Shown here: piece after piece, positions 34,085 to 43,057 of the stretch | How the letters are laid out: every line of letters starts with the position of its first letter | How positions within the stretch are numbered: position 1 is the stretch's first letter | Assembly (NCBI RefSeq): GCF_009762795.1 | Contig: NZ_CP046400.1 | Coordinates: forward strand, 1,465,501-1,529,500 | Length of the DNA stretch: 64,000 nucleotides | Reading direction: 5' to 3' | Source of the DNA: Pseudodesulfovibrio cashew | Lineage (GTDB): Bacteria; Desulfobacterota; Desulfovibrionia; Desulfovibrionales; Desulfovibrionaceae | Position numbers and translations under genes: made by a program | The notes under the pieces: model-generated | Seen by the model: the letters and a program-made list of their open reading frames with translations, nothing else | Database searches by the model: none | Told to the model about the DNA's origin: nothing

Positions 34085-35832
34085 AACGCGTTAAGTTTCC
34101 GCTTCACGCTTTTGGCGGACGGGCTATCGAGCTTCAGGGCTTTGGAGTATCCCTTGCGGGCCTCGCTGATTTTGCCCATGGCCTTGGCAATGTCGCCATA
34201 GTGTTCCCAGATGGTCGGGTCCTTTCTGACCACGTCAACGGCGTAGCCGATGTTTTCCCACGCCTTGTCGAGCTTGCCCATCTTGAAATAGACCCATGCC
34301 ACGGAATCAAGGATGTAGCCGTTTTCCGGGTCCAGGCTGGAGGCCTTCCTGACCAGGACCAGCGCGCGGTCCAGGTCGCGGCCCTCCTCGGCCAGGGTGT
34401 AGCCCACGTAATTCAGGGCATTGGTGTGGTCCGGGTGGGAGCGCAGTACGGACTCCATGAGCTTGAGGGCCTCGGCACGGCGTCCCGTGGTCTCGTAGAG
34501 CATGCCCAGCTCGTAGCTCAGCTCCGGGTTGGCCTTGAGCCGCTCGAGCCCCTGGTCGAAGACGGCCTCCGCACCCTTGACGTCACCCATGCCGCGCATC
34601 AGGTTGGCTTCGAGGATGTAAAAGATCGGCCCGTCGGGGAATCGCTTCTTGCCCATGCGCGCCAGCTCCAGGGCCTTGGCATCCTCGCCCTGTGCGTGGT
34701 GCAGCTGGGCCTGGAAGCGGAGGGCGTGCGGATAGAGCCGGTCCGTATCCTTGACCTTGGCGAGGTAGCTCAGGGCCTTTGCCGGGTCCTTCTCTCCCTC
34801 GTTTGCGATGACGGCCTTATAGAAATAGTATTCCGCCGGGATTTCCCCGCCCGTGGTCAGGGTGTCCAGCACCGTGGAGGCCTGGGCAAAGAAGTCGTCG
34901 TTGATGAACATGAGCACCGCGTCGAGCACGAAGGCCTTGGTCGGCGGGCCGTCCAGGGCTACCTTCAGGGCGCGGGCCGGGTTGTTGAGCTTGAGGTTGA
35001 GGTTGATCAATCGCAACCGGGCCTCGGGGAAGGGATCTCCCTGGCCCAGGATGCGGGTATAGGTCTTTTCCGCGGACACGTAGTCCTTGTTCAGCTCATA
35101 CTGATAGGCCAGCTCCACCAGGGCCTCGGTGAAGCCCGGGTCCATCTCCACGGCCTTCCGCAGGTTGCCGATGGCAGCCTTGCGCATGCCGAGGTTGCCC
35201 TGAGCGCGCCCCATGCCGTAGAGGGCGTCGGCGTTGCGCTTGTCCTGGGGAATCCGCTTGAATTCGTCCAGGGCCTTGGCGTCCTTGCCCGCGTCCAGGA
35301 GCATCTGCCCCATCCGTTCGCGGGCCTGGTAGTCATCGCCATGTCGTTTGAGGTAATCCTCCATGATGTCGATGGCCCCGTCGGTGCGGTTTTCCATGAG
35401 GTAGGAGTTGGCCAGATAGACGGTCAGCATCCGGTCGTCGGGGAAGGCTTCGAGCCCTTGGCGCAGGATGCTCCTGGCCTGGGCGGGGCCGCCCTTGTCG
35501 TTCCAGAACAACCCTGCCTTTTCGAGGTAGAGCTGGGGAGTTGGTGCGGCCTCGATGAGCCTGCCCAGGGCCGCTTCAGCGTTTTCCCTGAGCTTGAGCA
35601 CCTCCGCCTTGGTGAGCTTGCTGCTCTTGCCCAAGGCTGCATGTCGCTGGAGTTGCTGCATCTGGTCCTGGTAGACCAGGTAGTCGTAGTTGAGCTGCGC
35701 CTCCCTGGTCATGGGCGCGGGCTGCGGAGCCGCGCGTCTGCTCCCTGCGCAACCGGTCAGGGCGGCCAGCGCCAGGATGAGGGCCAGGGCCGCGAGAGCG
35801 GCCGGTAGACGGCGGAAATTCATGTTTGCCAT
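34081..35832 (-). CDS. TPR-repeat lipoprotein
   Basis: A 583-residue protein with a lipoprotein signal (LAALTGC, Cys near 28) followed by about a dozen tetratricopeptide-like repeats, for example DALYGMGRAQGNLGMRKAAIG and TNALNYVGYTLAEEGRDLDRA. TPR lipoproteins serve as assembly scaffolds at the outer membrane (family knowledge). AGGACAGGACGC precedes ATG 35832, 12 bases after the sigma-factor gene. It is translationally coupled to the next lipoprotein, so the two probably act together. Confidence 0.85.
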   Translation of the reverse strand: MANMNFRRLPAALAALALILALAALTGCAGSRRAAPQPAPMTREAQLNYDYLVYQDQMQQLQRHAALGKSSKLTKAEVLKLRENAEAALGRLIEAAPTPQLYLEKAGLFWNDKGGPAQARSILRQGLEAFPDDRMLTVYLANSYLMENRTDGAIDIMEDYLKRHGDDYQARERMGQMLLDAGKDAKALDEFKRIPQDKRNADALYGMGRAQGNLGMRKAAIGNLRKAVEMDPGFTEALVELAYQYELNKDYVSAEKTYTRILGQGDPFPEARLRLINLNLKLNNPARALKVALDGPPTKAFVLDAVLMFINDDFFAQASTVLDTLTTGGEIPAEYYFYKAVIANEGEKDPAKALSYLAKVKDTDRLYPHALRFQAQLHHAQGEDAKALELARMGKKRFPDGPIFYILEANLMRGMGDVKGAEAVFDQGLERLKANPELSYELGMLYETTGRRAEALKLMESVLRSHPDHTNALNYVGYTLAEEGRDLDRALVLVRKASSLDPENGYILDSVAWVYFKMGKLDKAWENIGYAVDVVRKDPTIWEHYGDIAKAMGKISEARKGYSKALKLDSPSAKSVKRKLNAL

Positions 35833-35844
35833 ATGCGTCCTGTC

Positions 35845-36945
35845 CTATTCGTGCTCAAGCACCCAGTCCTTGGAAAAATCCTTGATCTTGCCGGTCATGT
35901 GTTCCCGTATCTTGGCCAGGAGCCGCGCCTCGATCTGACGGACGCGCTCCCTGGTGACCTCGAACCGCTCCCCAATCTCGCGCAGGGTGACGGGGTCTTC
36001 GGAGAGCAGCCGGTCGTCCAGGATGGCCAGCTCCTTCTCGTTGAGGGTCGGCCGGATGGCCTTGATGTTCTCCAGAAGCAGGTCCACGATCTGGTCCGAA
36101 GCGATGGTCTCTTCCACGCCGGGGCCCAGTGAGGGCAGGAAGTCCATCTTGGTGGTGTCCGAATCCTCGCCCAGAGGCGTGTTCAGGGACATGTCGTTCT
36201 TGGAGAGGCGCTGGTCCATCTCCTCGATTTCCGACTCGGACACGCCCAGGCTCTTGGAGAGCGCCTCGGTGGTCGGGTCGAACCCCAGGGCCTGGAGGCG
36301 CTGGCGCTCCTTGTTCAAGTTGTAGAACAGCTTGCGTTGGGTCTGGGTAGTTCCTACCTTCACCATGCGCCAGTTGTCCATGATATACTTGAGGATGTAG
36401 GCCTTGATCCAGAACGCGGCGTAGTAGGAGAACTTGATTCCCTTTTCCGGGTCGAACTTGGTCACGGCCTTGAGCAGGCCCACGTTGCCCTCCTGGATCA
36501 GGTCCAGGGCGTTCTGCATCCAGCGGCGCTGGAAGTCCATGGCGATCTTGACCACCAGCCGGAGGTGCGAGGATACCAGCTTGAAGGCGGCGTCCTGGTC
36601 GTTCTCGTCCTGTACCCGCTTGGCCAGGGCGTATTCCTCTTCGGGATCGAGCATCGGAAAGCGAGCGATCTCCCGCAGGTAGAGCTGAAGGGGGTCGCGC
36701 AGGCGCACTTCCTTGGACGAGGGCTGGGCAAAGGCGGGCAGCCGCGTCTCCAGATCCTCCATCTTGGCCGGAGGATTGATCGGCACGCCCATTGAGTCAC
36801 CGGAATCGTCCTTGGCGTGGGCGTCCTTGAGCGCGTCCTCGTCTATTTCCGTATCGATGTCCTCGTCGATATCCTGTTCAGGATCAACGATCTCGGGCTC
36901 CATGGCGGAAGATGTCTTGACTGTATCTGTATCGGGTGTCGGCAT
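35845..36945 (-). CDS. rpoH: RpoH-like (sigma-32 class) RNA polymerase sigma factor
   Basis: A 366-residue sigma-70-family factor. The first 65 residues are acidic and variable. Region 2 is RLVVKIAMDFQRRWMQNALDLIQEGNVGLLKAVTKFDP..., divided by KGIKFSYYAAFWIKAYILKYIMDN. Directly after it comes QRKLFYNLNKERQRL, matching the RpoH box of heat-shock sigma factors (QRKLFFNLR in E. coli). Region 4 ends with TLREIGERFEVTRERVRQIEARLL. Likely role: heat-shock and envelope-stress promoters. It leads a minus-strand run with two lipoprotein genes. No promoter could be fixed in the AT-rich stretch upstream (36946-37130). Confidence 0.88.
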   Translation of the reverse strand: MPTPDTDTVKTSSAMEPEIVDPEQDIDEDIDTEIDEDALKDAHAKDDSGDSMGVPINPPAKMEDLETRLPAFAQPSSKEVRLRDPLQLYLREIARFPMLDPEEEYALAKRVQDENDQDAAFKLVSSHLRLVVKIAMDFQRRWMQNALDLIQEGNVGLLKAVTKFDPEKGIKFSYYAAFWIKAYILKYIMDNWRMVKVGTTQTQRKLFYNLNKERQRLQALGFDPTTEALSKSLGVSESEIEEMDQRLSKNDMSLNTPLGEDSDTTKMDFLPSLGPGVEETIASDQIVDLLLENIKAIRPTLNEKELAILDDRLLSEDPVTLREIGERFEVTRERVRQIEARLLAKIREHMTGKIKDFSKDWVLEHE

Positions 36946-37137
36946 GCTATCTTGTGGCGGGCTCCAGTTGCCCGGTTCAATACTAAATATAAGAACAAGG
37001 AAAGAAGACTATAGTTTTTACCGCCCCTTTTCAATATTTTTCACCACAGGCAATCTTGTGCAATTTCGTGTCTGTTTTCCCTGGCCTCCAGCGGGGGGTG
37101 CGGTGGAAAAGGGGTTGATTTTTGGTTGGACAAAGAC

Positions 37138-37159
37138 TATATCTGGATATATTGATATA
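37138..37159 (+). promoter_or_regulatory. Candidate operator upstream of metH
   Basis: Two overlapping dyads, TATATC-TG-GATATA (37138-37151) and TATAT-TG-ATATA (37148-37159), lie about 40 bases before the metH start, inside the likely promoter region. ArsR-family methionine regulators (SahR) of Desulfovibrionales bind AT-rich palindromes, so this is a candidate site; the exact consensus was not checked. Confidence 0.4.
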
Positions 37160-37199
37160 AGAATCAAACAGCCCCAAAGCGGGCTTTCAGGAGAGCGAC

Positions 37200-39614
37200 G
37201 TGCCCGATTTCAGGTCCATACTCGGTGATGACAAGGTCTATTTTTTTGACGGCGGCTACGGCACCCTGTTGCAGAGCCGGGGGCTGCCCGCCGGGCTGTC
37301 GCCCGAGCTGTGGGGCCTGCGCGCGCCGGACGTCATCCGGGGCGTACACCGCGACTATGTGGAGGCCGGAGCGAATATCCTGACCACCAACACCTTCGGC
37401 GGCTCGCGGCCCAAGCTCGGGCTGGACGCCGATCCCTACGAGCTGAACAAGGCCATGACCGCCATTGCCCGCGAAGTGGCCGGCGACTCGGTCTTCGTGG
37501 CCGCGTCCATTGGTCCTACCGGGCATTTCGTTGAGCCGCTGGGCGACCTGACCTTCCGCGAGCTGGTGGACATTTTCAAGGAGCAGATCCGGGGCTGCGT
37601 GGACGGCGGGGCCGACCTGATTCTGGGCGAGACCCACTTCGACCTGGCCGAGGCCAAGGCCGTTGTGGTGGCCGCCCGCCAGGTCTGCAACCTGCCCGTG
37701 GCCATGTCTATGACTTTCGAGGGCGAGGCGTCCCTGACCGGGACCAGCCCGCAGACCTTTGTGGACACCATGCAGAACCTCGGCGTGGAGCTCATCGGCA
37801 CCAACTGTTCCGCCGGACCGGAGCAGATGCGCGAAACCCTCAAGGCCTGGGCCCCTCGTCTGGAAACCCCGACCTTTGCCGAGGCCAACGCGGGCCTGCC
37901 CGAGCTGGACGACGACGGCAACACCACCTTCCGCCTGCCTCCCGAACCCTTTGCCGAACAGGCCTGCCAGTTTGTGGATCTGGGCGCCAAATTCATCGGC
38001 GGCTGCTGCGGCACCACGCCAGACCACATCCGCGCCCTGCGCGCCAAGGTCGGAGACGCCCCCTGGAAGCGGCCTCAGAAGACCGACGACGCCCAACTGG
38101 TGCTGACCTCCCGGGCCGTGTCCGTACCCGTGGGTTTCAACCATCCCGGCGTGGTCATAGGCGAGCGCATCAACCCCACGGGCAAGAAGCAGCTCACCGC
38201 TGAACTCCAGGAAGGCGTGTTCACCGAGGCTCTTCGTTTCGCTGCCGAGCAGATCGATCTCGGCGCGCCCGTCCTCGACGTCAACGTGGGCGCGCCCATG
38301 GTCGAGGAGGTCACGCTCCTCCCCGAGCTGGTCAAGACCCTGGCCGGACGCTTCCCCACGCCCCTGTCCATCGACTCCAACGACGCCAAGGCCGTGGAGG
38401 CGGGCCTCTGGGTCTACCCGGGCTCGCCCCTGGTCAACTCCATCTCCGGCGAGCCCGGCAAGATGGAAGAGCTCGGCCCCCTGTGCAAGCTTTTCGGCGC
38501 GCCGTTCATCCTGCTGCCCATCGTGGGGCGCAAGCTGCCCGTCACCGCTGCAGAGCGGCTGGCCGTCATCGAGGATCTGCTGATCACCGCAGAGAGCCTC
38601 GGCATTCCCAAGCGGCTGATCATGGTGGACGCCCTGGCCCTGACCGTCTCCTCCAAGCCTGAGGCCGCGCGCCATTCCCTGGAGGTCATGCGCCACTGCC
38701 GCGACGAGTGGGGCCTGCCCACCACCATCGGGCTGTCCAACATCTCCTTCGGCCTGCCCGCCCGCGAGCTGCTCAATTCCACCTTCCTCTCCCTCTCCAT
38801 GGTCTCCGGGCTCTGCTCCTTCATCTCCAACCCCAACTCCGCGCGCATCCAGGAATCCCTGCATGCCGCCGAGGTGCTGCTCAACCGCGACCCACAGGCC
38901 GAACGCTACATCTCCAAATTCTCCGGCTGGACCGGCGGTGGCGGCGTACAGACCGTCTCACAGGCAGGTCCTGCGGGCGCTGCCGACGCCTCCCTGCCGC
39001 CCGTGCAGGCCGCCGTCATCAAAGGCGACAAGGATAATGTGGTCGCCCTGGTCGAGACCGAATTGGACGCGGGCAAATCCGCCATGGAGATCGTCAACGA
39101 CCTGCTCATCCCCGGCATCCTGGCCGTGGGCGACAAGTATGAGCGCAAGGAATACTTCCTGCCGCAGCTGCTCCAGTCCGCCGAGACCATGCAGACCGCC
39201 TTTGCCCGGCTCAAGCCCCTCCTTGAAGAGGACGAGGCCGCCGGTGAAAAGCCGGTAGTCATCATGGCCACTGTGGAAGGCGACATCCACGACATCGGCA
39301 AGAACATCGTCTGCCTCATGCTCAAGAACTACGGCTTCGAGGTCGTGGACCTGGGTAAGGACGTCAAGGCCGAAACCATCGTGAATGCCGCTGCCGAACA
39401 CAACGCCGCCGTCATCGGTCTGTCCGCGCTCATGACCACCACCATGGTGCGCATGGAAGATACCGTGCGCATGGTCAAGGAACGCGCCATGAACACCAAG
39501 GTCATCATCGGCGGTGCGGTTGTCACCGAAAAATTCTGCGACGCCATCGGCGCGGACGGCTGGTCCACCGACGCCATCGCCGCCGTCAAACTGGCGCAGC
39601 GTTTGACGCAGTAA
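37200..39614 (+). CDS. metH: Cobalamin-dependent methionine synthase, lacking the activation domain
   Basis: An 804-residue enzyme. The homocysteine domain (about 1-290) has FFDGGYGTLLQ and zinc ligands Cys203 (GTNCSAG), Cys269 and Cys270 (GGCCGTTP). The folate (pterin-binding) domain spans about 300-560 (VVIGERINPTGKK). The cap and B12 domain (about 610-804) has EGDIHDIGKN, with the cobalt-ligating His697. E. coli MetH has 1227 residues, and the C-terminal S-adenosylmethionine reactivation domain is absent here, so reactivation must come from elsewhere. AGGAGAGCGAC precedes a GTG start. It is a single gene, followed by hairpin-repeat copy C. Confidence 0.93.
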   Translation: MPDFRSILGDDKVYFFDGGYGTLLQSRGLPAGLSPELWGLRAPDVIRGVHRDYVEAGANILTTNTFGGSRPKLGLDADPYELNKAMTAIAREVAGDSVFVAASIGPTGHFVEPLGDLTFRELVDIFKEQIRGCVDGGADLILGETHFDLAEAKAVVVAARQVCNLPVAMSMTFEGEASLTGTSPQTFVDTMQNLGVELIGTNCSAGPEQMRETLKAWAPRLETPTFAEANAGLPELDDDGNTTFRLPPEPFAEQACQFVDLGAKFIGGCCGTTPDHIRALRAKVGDAPWKRPQKTDDAQLVLTSRAVSVPVGFNHPGVVIGERINPTGKKQLTAELQEGVFTEALRFAAEQIDLGAPVLDVNVGAPMVEEVTLLPELVKTLAGRFPTPLSIDSNDAKAVEAGLWVYPGSPLVNSISGEPGKMEELGPLCKLFGAPFILLPIVGRKLPVTAAERLAVIEDLLITAESLGIPKRLIMVDALALTVSSKPEAARHSLEVMRHCRDEWGLPTTIGLSNISFGLPARELLNSTFLSLSMVSGLCSFISNPNSARIQESLHAAEVLLNRDPQAERYISKFSGWTGGGGVQTVSQAGPAGAADASLPPVQAAVIKGDKDNVVALVETELDAGKSAMEIVNDLLIPGILAVGDKYERKEYFLPQLLQSAETMQTAFARLKPLLEEDEAAGEKPVVIMATVEGDIHDIGKNIVCLMLKNYGFEVVDLGKDVKAETIVNAAAEHNAAVIGLSALMTTTMVRMEDTVRMVKERAMNTKVIIGGAVVTEKFCDAIGADGWSTDAIAAVKLAQRLTQ

Positions 39615-39621
39615 GGCGGGT

Positions 39622-39735
39622 GCCTCCGGCGGCCAGGGGGGAAGGGGAAGAGGGGAACCCTTTGCAAAGGGCTTCCCCTCTTCCCCTTCCCCCCTGGACC
39701 CCCCAACCCCATCTCCCCTCCTAAACTCTTTGGCG
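39622..39735 (+). repeat. Hairpin repeat copy C, downstream of metH
   Basis: It starts with the core GCCTCCGGCGGCC eight bases after the metH stop. A near-perfect hairpin of about 30 bp follows (39633-39697), with polypurine and polypyrimidine arms. Then come CTGGACCCCCCAA and CCTAAACTCTTT, degenerate forms of the sequence in copies B and D. It probably acts as a terminator for metH. Confidence 0.75.
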
Positions 39736-40051
39736 CGCCTTCGGCGGGGCGAAAGTGGGCGGGAGGGGATGCTTTTTTGCGGGGTGTCGCTGCATTGGGT
39801 GAATAAAGGAGGGGAAATCAGGGAAAGAATTTCTTCTACTTTTTGGCTATTGAAGCTGCTTTGTGTGTGTTTTCGGAAGATACGTGGGATTGCCCCTCGT
39901 ATCTTTATTGTTTTCAGGACTGATTGTTGTGCACGGCCAAAACAAGCGACAAACATTTTTTATACCCCGGCGCAAAACGCCATTCGTCACGGCGAGGTCG
40001 GGCGAACAGTCGGCCCCTGCAGAAGCGGCACAGGCTTAGCTCCCGCACGGC
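39736..40051. other. Intergenic stretch with no recognised gene
   Basis: These 316 bases lie between two hairpin repeats. They are AT-richer than the flanks in 39840-39970 and contain a small dyad GATACG/CGTATC (39879-39903). I see no ORF with a ribosome site, no RNA-gene fold and no clear promoter. Confidence 0.4.
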
Positions 40052-40192
40052 TCTGAGCGAAGCGAACATGGAAAGTTTGGGAGGGTCCAGGGAACCCTTT
40101 CCAAAGGGTTCCCTGGCCGTCGGAGACGCCTCGCCGGCGAGGCGACCGCCAGTAGGCTCTGCGGAGCAGTCCCCGGCAGGGCCGCCGGAGGC
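40052..40192 (-). repeat. Hairpin repeat copy D, downstream of ogt
   Basis: Read on the minus strand, it begins with the core GCCTCCGGCGGCC (40180-40192), has an extra palindrome CGCCTCGCCGGCGAGGCG (40127-40144), a 14-bp stem with 2-base loop (40087-40116), then CTCCCAAACTTT, and ends GTTCGCTTCGCTCAGA (40052-40067). It starts five bases after the ogt stop. Confidence 0.8.
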
Positions 40193-40196
40193 ATTC

Positions 40197-40760
40197 CTAC
40201 TCCAGCAGATCGAGCAACGACCCTTGGGAAGGGCCGTCCTCGCCCTTGGCTGCGGCGAGTTTGTCCCACGCGCCTTCAAGCCTGAGCAGATATTCCTTGA
40301 GCGCCAGCCCGCCCTGGGCGCTGAAGCCGACGAGCGCGCCGTCTTTGCCCACAACCCGGTGGCAGGGATAGAGGAGCGGGAACGGGTTGGCGGCCATGGC
40401 CTTGCCGATGGCCTGGGCACCGTGCGGGCTGCCCAGTGCGGTTGCCAGTTGGCCGTAGGTGCGCACCTCGCCTTGGGGAATGTCTCTGAGCGCTTGTACG
40501 GCCCGCCGCTGGAAGTCGGTCAGTTGCGAGAAATCGAGGGGCAGGTCCGGCCAGGGGAGAGCTTCGCCGTTGACGTAGCGGGCGAGTGCGTTTGCCAGGG
40601 CTTCGGCGTGAGGGGAGAGCGAGGCTGTCGGCGTGGCGTCTTCGGTCTGGCCGAGATGAATTTCCGTGATGACGCCTCCTGCCCAGCAGATGGTAAGGGC
40701 GAGGGGGGCGGCGATGACGGTCTCGGTGTTTTTGTAAGATGCATTGTCGGGTGAAATCAT
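40197..40760 (-). CDS. ogt: Methylated-DNA-protein-cysteine methyltransferase, Ogt/MGMT type
   Basis: A 187-residue alkyltransferase. The suicide active site PCHRV carries Cys133, and the preceding Asn (ANPFPLLYP) is conserved. It removes methyl groups from O6-methylguanine. In place of the usual ARAVG recognition helix it has GSPHGAQAIG, so the DNA-flipping arginine finger appears to be Gln; activity may be lower or the site shifted. The start overlaps the radical SAM gene's stop by four bases. It lies just upstream of repeat copy D. Confidence 0.9.
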   Translation of the reverse strand: MISPDNASYKNTETVIAAPLALTICWAGGVITEIHLGQTEDATPTASLSPHAEALANALARYVNGEALPWPDLPLDFSQLTDFQRRAVQALRDIPQGEVRTYGQLATALGSPHGAQAIGKAMAANPFPLLYPCHRVVGKDGALVGFSAQGGLALKEYLLRLEGAWDKLAAAKGEDGPSQGSLLDLLE

Positions 40761-41740
40761 TCGATAACACCTCGATATTCCGGGTCAAACCAAGGTGGGA
40801 TAGCGTCTCCGGCGCCGTTGTGCTTGCCCTGCCAGACGTCGTGTTTTTCGAAGTGGCTGCGGACGGCGTTGTGCAGGCCACGCATGTTGGCGGCCCAGTC
40901 CGGGGCGAGGAGTTCGCCTTTGCCGGGGTTGCCGTTGAGCCGGTGCACGACCGTGGTGGGCTTCAGGCGCATGAGCGCGGCTGAGAGCATGGTCAGGTAT
41001 TCGTCCTGGGAGAGTGGAACGTACTGCCCGGCTTCGTAGAGTTTGGCCACGCCGGTGCCCCTGCAGACGTAGAGGTTGTGAAATTTGATGCCGCTCACCG
41101 GGAGCGTGTTGATGAAGTCGATGGAGTCGAGGAGTTCGGCCTCGCCTTCTCGTCCGTTCGGGGTGGGCAGCCCCGCGATGACATGCCCGACCACGGTGAG
41201 GCCGTGGGCTGCCGCCTCTTTGACGGCTTCGGCAAATTCGGCGGCGGTATGGCCTCGGTTGATGTACGCGAGGGTGGTGTCGCTGGCCGATTGCAGGCCC
41301 AGTTCCAGGGTCACGTCCGAGAGTCCGAGTTCGTCGCGCTGGCGGGCCAGGAGTTCGAGCTTGGCCTTGTCCAGGCAGTCCGGCCGGGTGCCGAGGCTGA
41401 GGCTCTCCAGCCCGGGCAGTCCCTTGAGGCGCGTCAGGGTCTCGGCCAGTTTTTCGATGGGGCCATGGGTATTGGAATAGGATTGCAGGTAGGCGGTGAA
41501 AAGGGAAAGGTGATGTCTTTCCACGTGGATGGAGCGCCAGAACTCCCACTGCTCGGCCAGGGACTGCCCCTGCGCGCCGAAGCCGGAGCCCGAGCCCTTG
41601 GGGTTGCAGAAAAGGCAACCGGCCCGCGAGAGGGTTCCGTCACGGTTGGGACAGGAGAACCCGGCGTCCAGGGGAATCTTCTGGACCCGCTGTCCATAAC
41701 GCCGCCGAGTGTGCGCGGACAGGGAATAGTAACGCTTCAT
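40757..41740 (-). CDS. TIGR01212-family (YhcC-like) radical SAM protein
   Basis: A 327-residue protein starting MKRYYSLSAHTRRRYGQRVQKIPLD. The cluster cysteines are C-x11-C-x2-C in CPNRDGTLSRAGCLFC. Further family segments are SLGTRPDCLD, LELGLQSASDTTL and GLTVVGHVIAGLPTPN. The substrate is not known for this family; YhcC-like proteins have been linked to elongation or tRNA-related processes, but this is unproven. It is the first gene of a two-gene unit with ogt. Confidence 0.88.
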   Translation of the reverse strand: MKRYYSLSAHTRRRYGQRVQKIPLDAGFSCPNRDGTLSRAGCLFCNPKGSGSGFGAQGQSLAEQWEFWRSIHVERHHLSLFTAYLQSYSNTHGPIEKLAETLTRLKGLPGLESLSLGTRPDCLDKAKLELLARQRDELGLSDVTLELGLQSASDTTLAYINRGHTAAEFAEAVKEAAAHGLTVVGHVIAGLPTPNGREGEAELLDSIDFINTLPVSGIKFHNLYVCRGTGVAKLYEAGQYVPLSQDEYLTMLSAALMRLKPTTVVHRLNGNPGKGELLAPDWAANMRGLHNAVRSHFEKHDVWQGKHNGAGDAIPPWFDPEYRGVIE

Positions 41741-41843
41741 GCCATATTTAGAAAAAGTTGAGAAAATGCTGTGAAACCGCCCCCAGCGTATTGCCTGAGC
41801 GGTTTACATTTGGTACTCATCATCAACTCAAATTGTACGCTAG

Positions 41844-41870
41844 CGCACTTCCGTGCCGTTGGGAAGTGCG
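41844..41870 (+). promoter_or_regulatory. Stem-loop in the mreB leader
   Basis: A perfect 9-bp stem CGCACTTCC/GGAAGTGCG (41844-41852 with 41862-41870) with a 9-base loop, about 50 bases before the mreB start codon. No T-run follows. It could affect mreB mRNA stability or translation. Confidence 0.35.
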
Positions 41871-41890
41871 ACAAACGCATAGGGATGTGA

Positions 41891-42961
<1,071 letters not shown>

Positions 42962-42997
42962 TTTGGCATTGCCCATGACCAACAAACGGTTGTCCCC

Positions 42998-43037
42998 AGG
43001 CGCACGATTGCAGGTCAAACGCAATCGTGCGCCTTTT
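42998..43037 (+). terminator. Hairpin between mreB and mreC (attenuator or partial terminator)
   Basis: A perfect 14-bp stem (42998-43011 with 43021-43034), 9-base loop, followed by TTTG. It starts 37 bases after mreB and ends 23 bases before mreC. The T-tract is short, so read-through is likely. Confidence 0.65.
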
Positions 43038-43057
43038 GACGCCGCAGGAACGCAATA

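Noticed and set aside
37020-37199. Possible cobalamin or SAM riboswitch upstream of metH
   Set aside because: The stretch is short and AT-rich and lacks the conserved boxes of either riboswitch; a protein operator fits better.
39914-40420. 168-residue minus-strand open frame reading past the ogt end into repeat copy D
   Set aside because: It is another frame of ogt plus the repeat, with no ribosome site.
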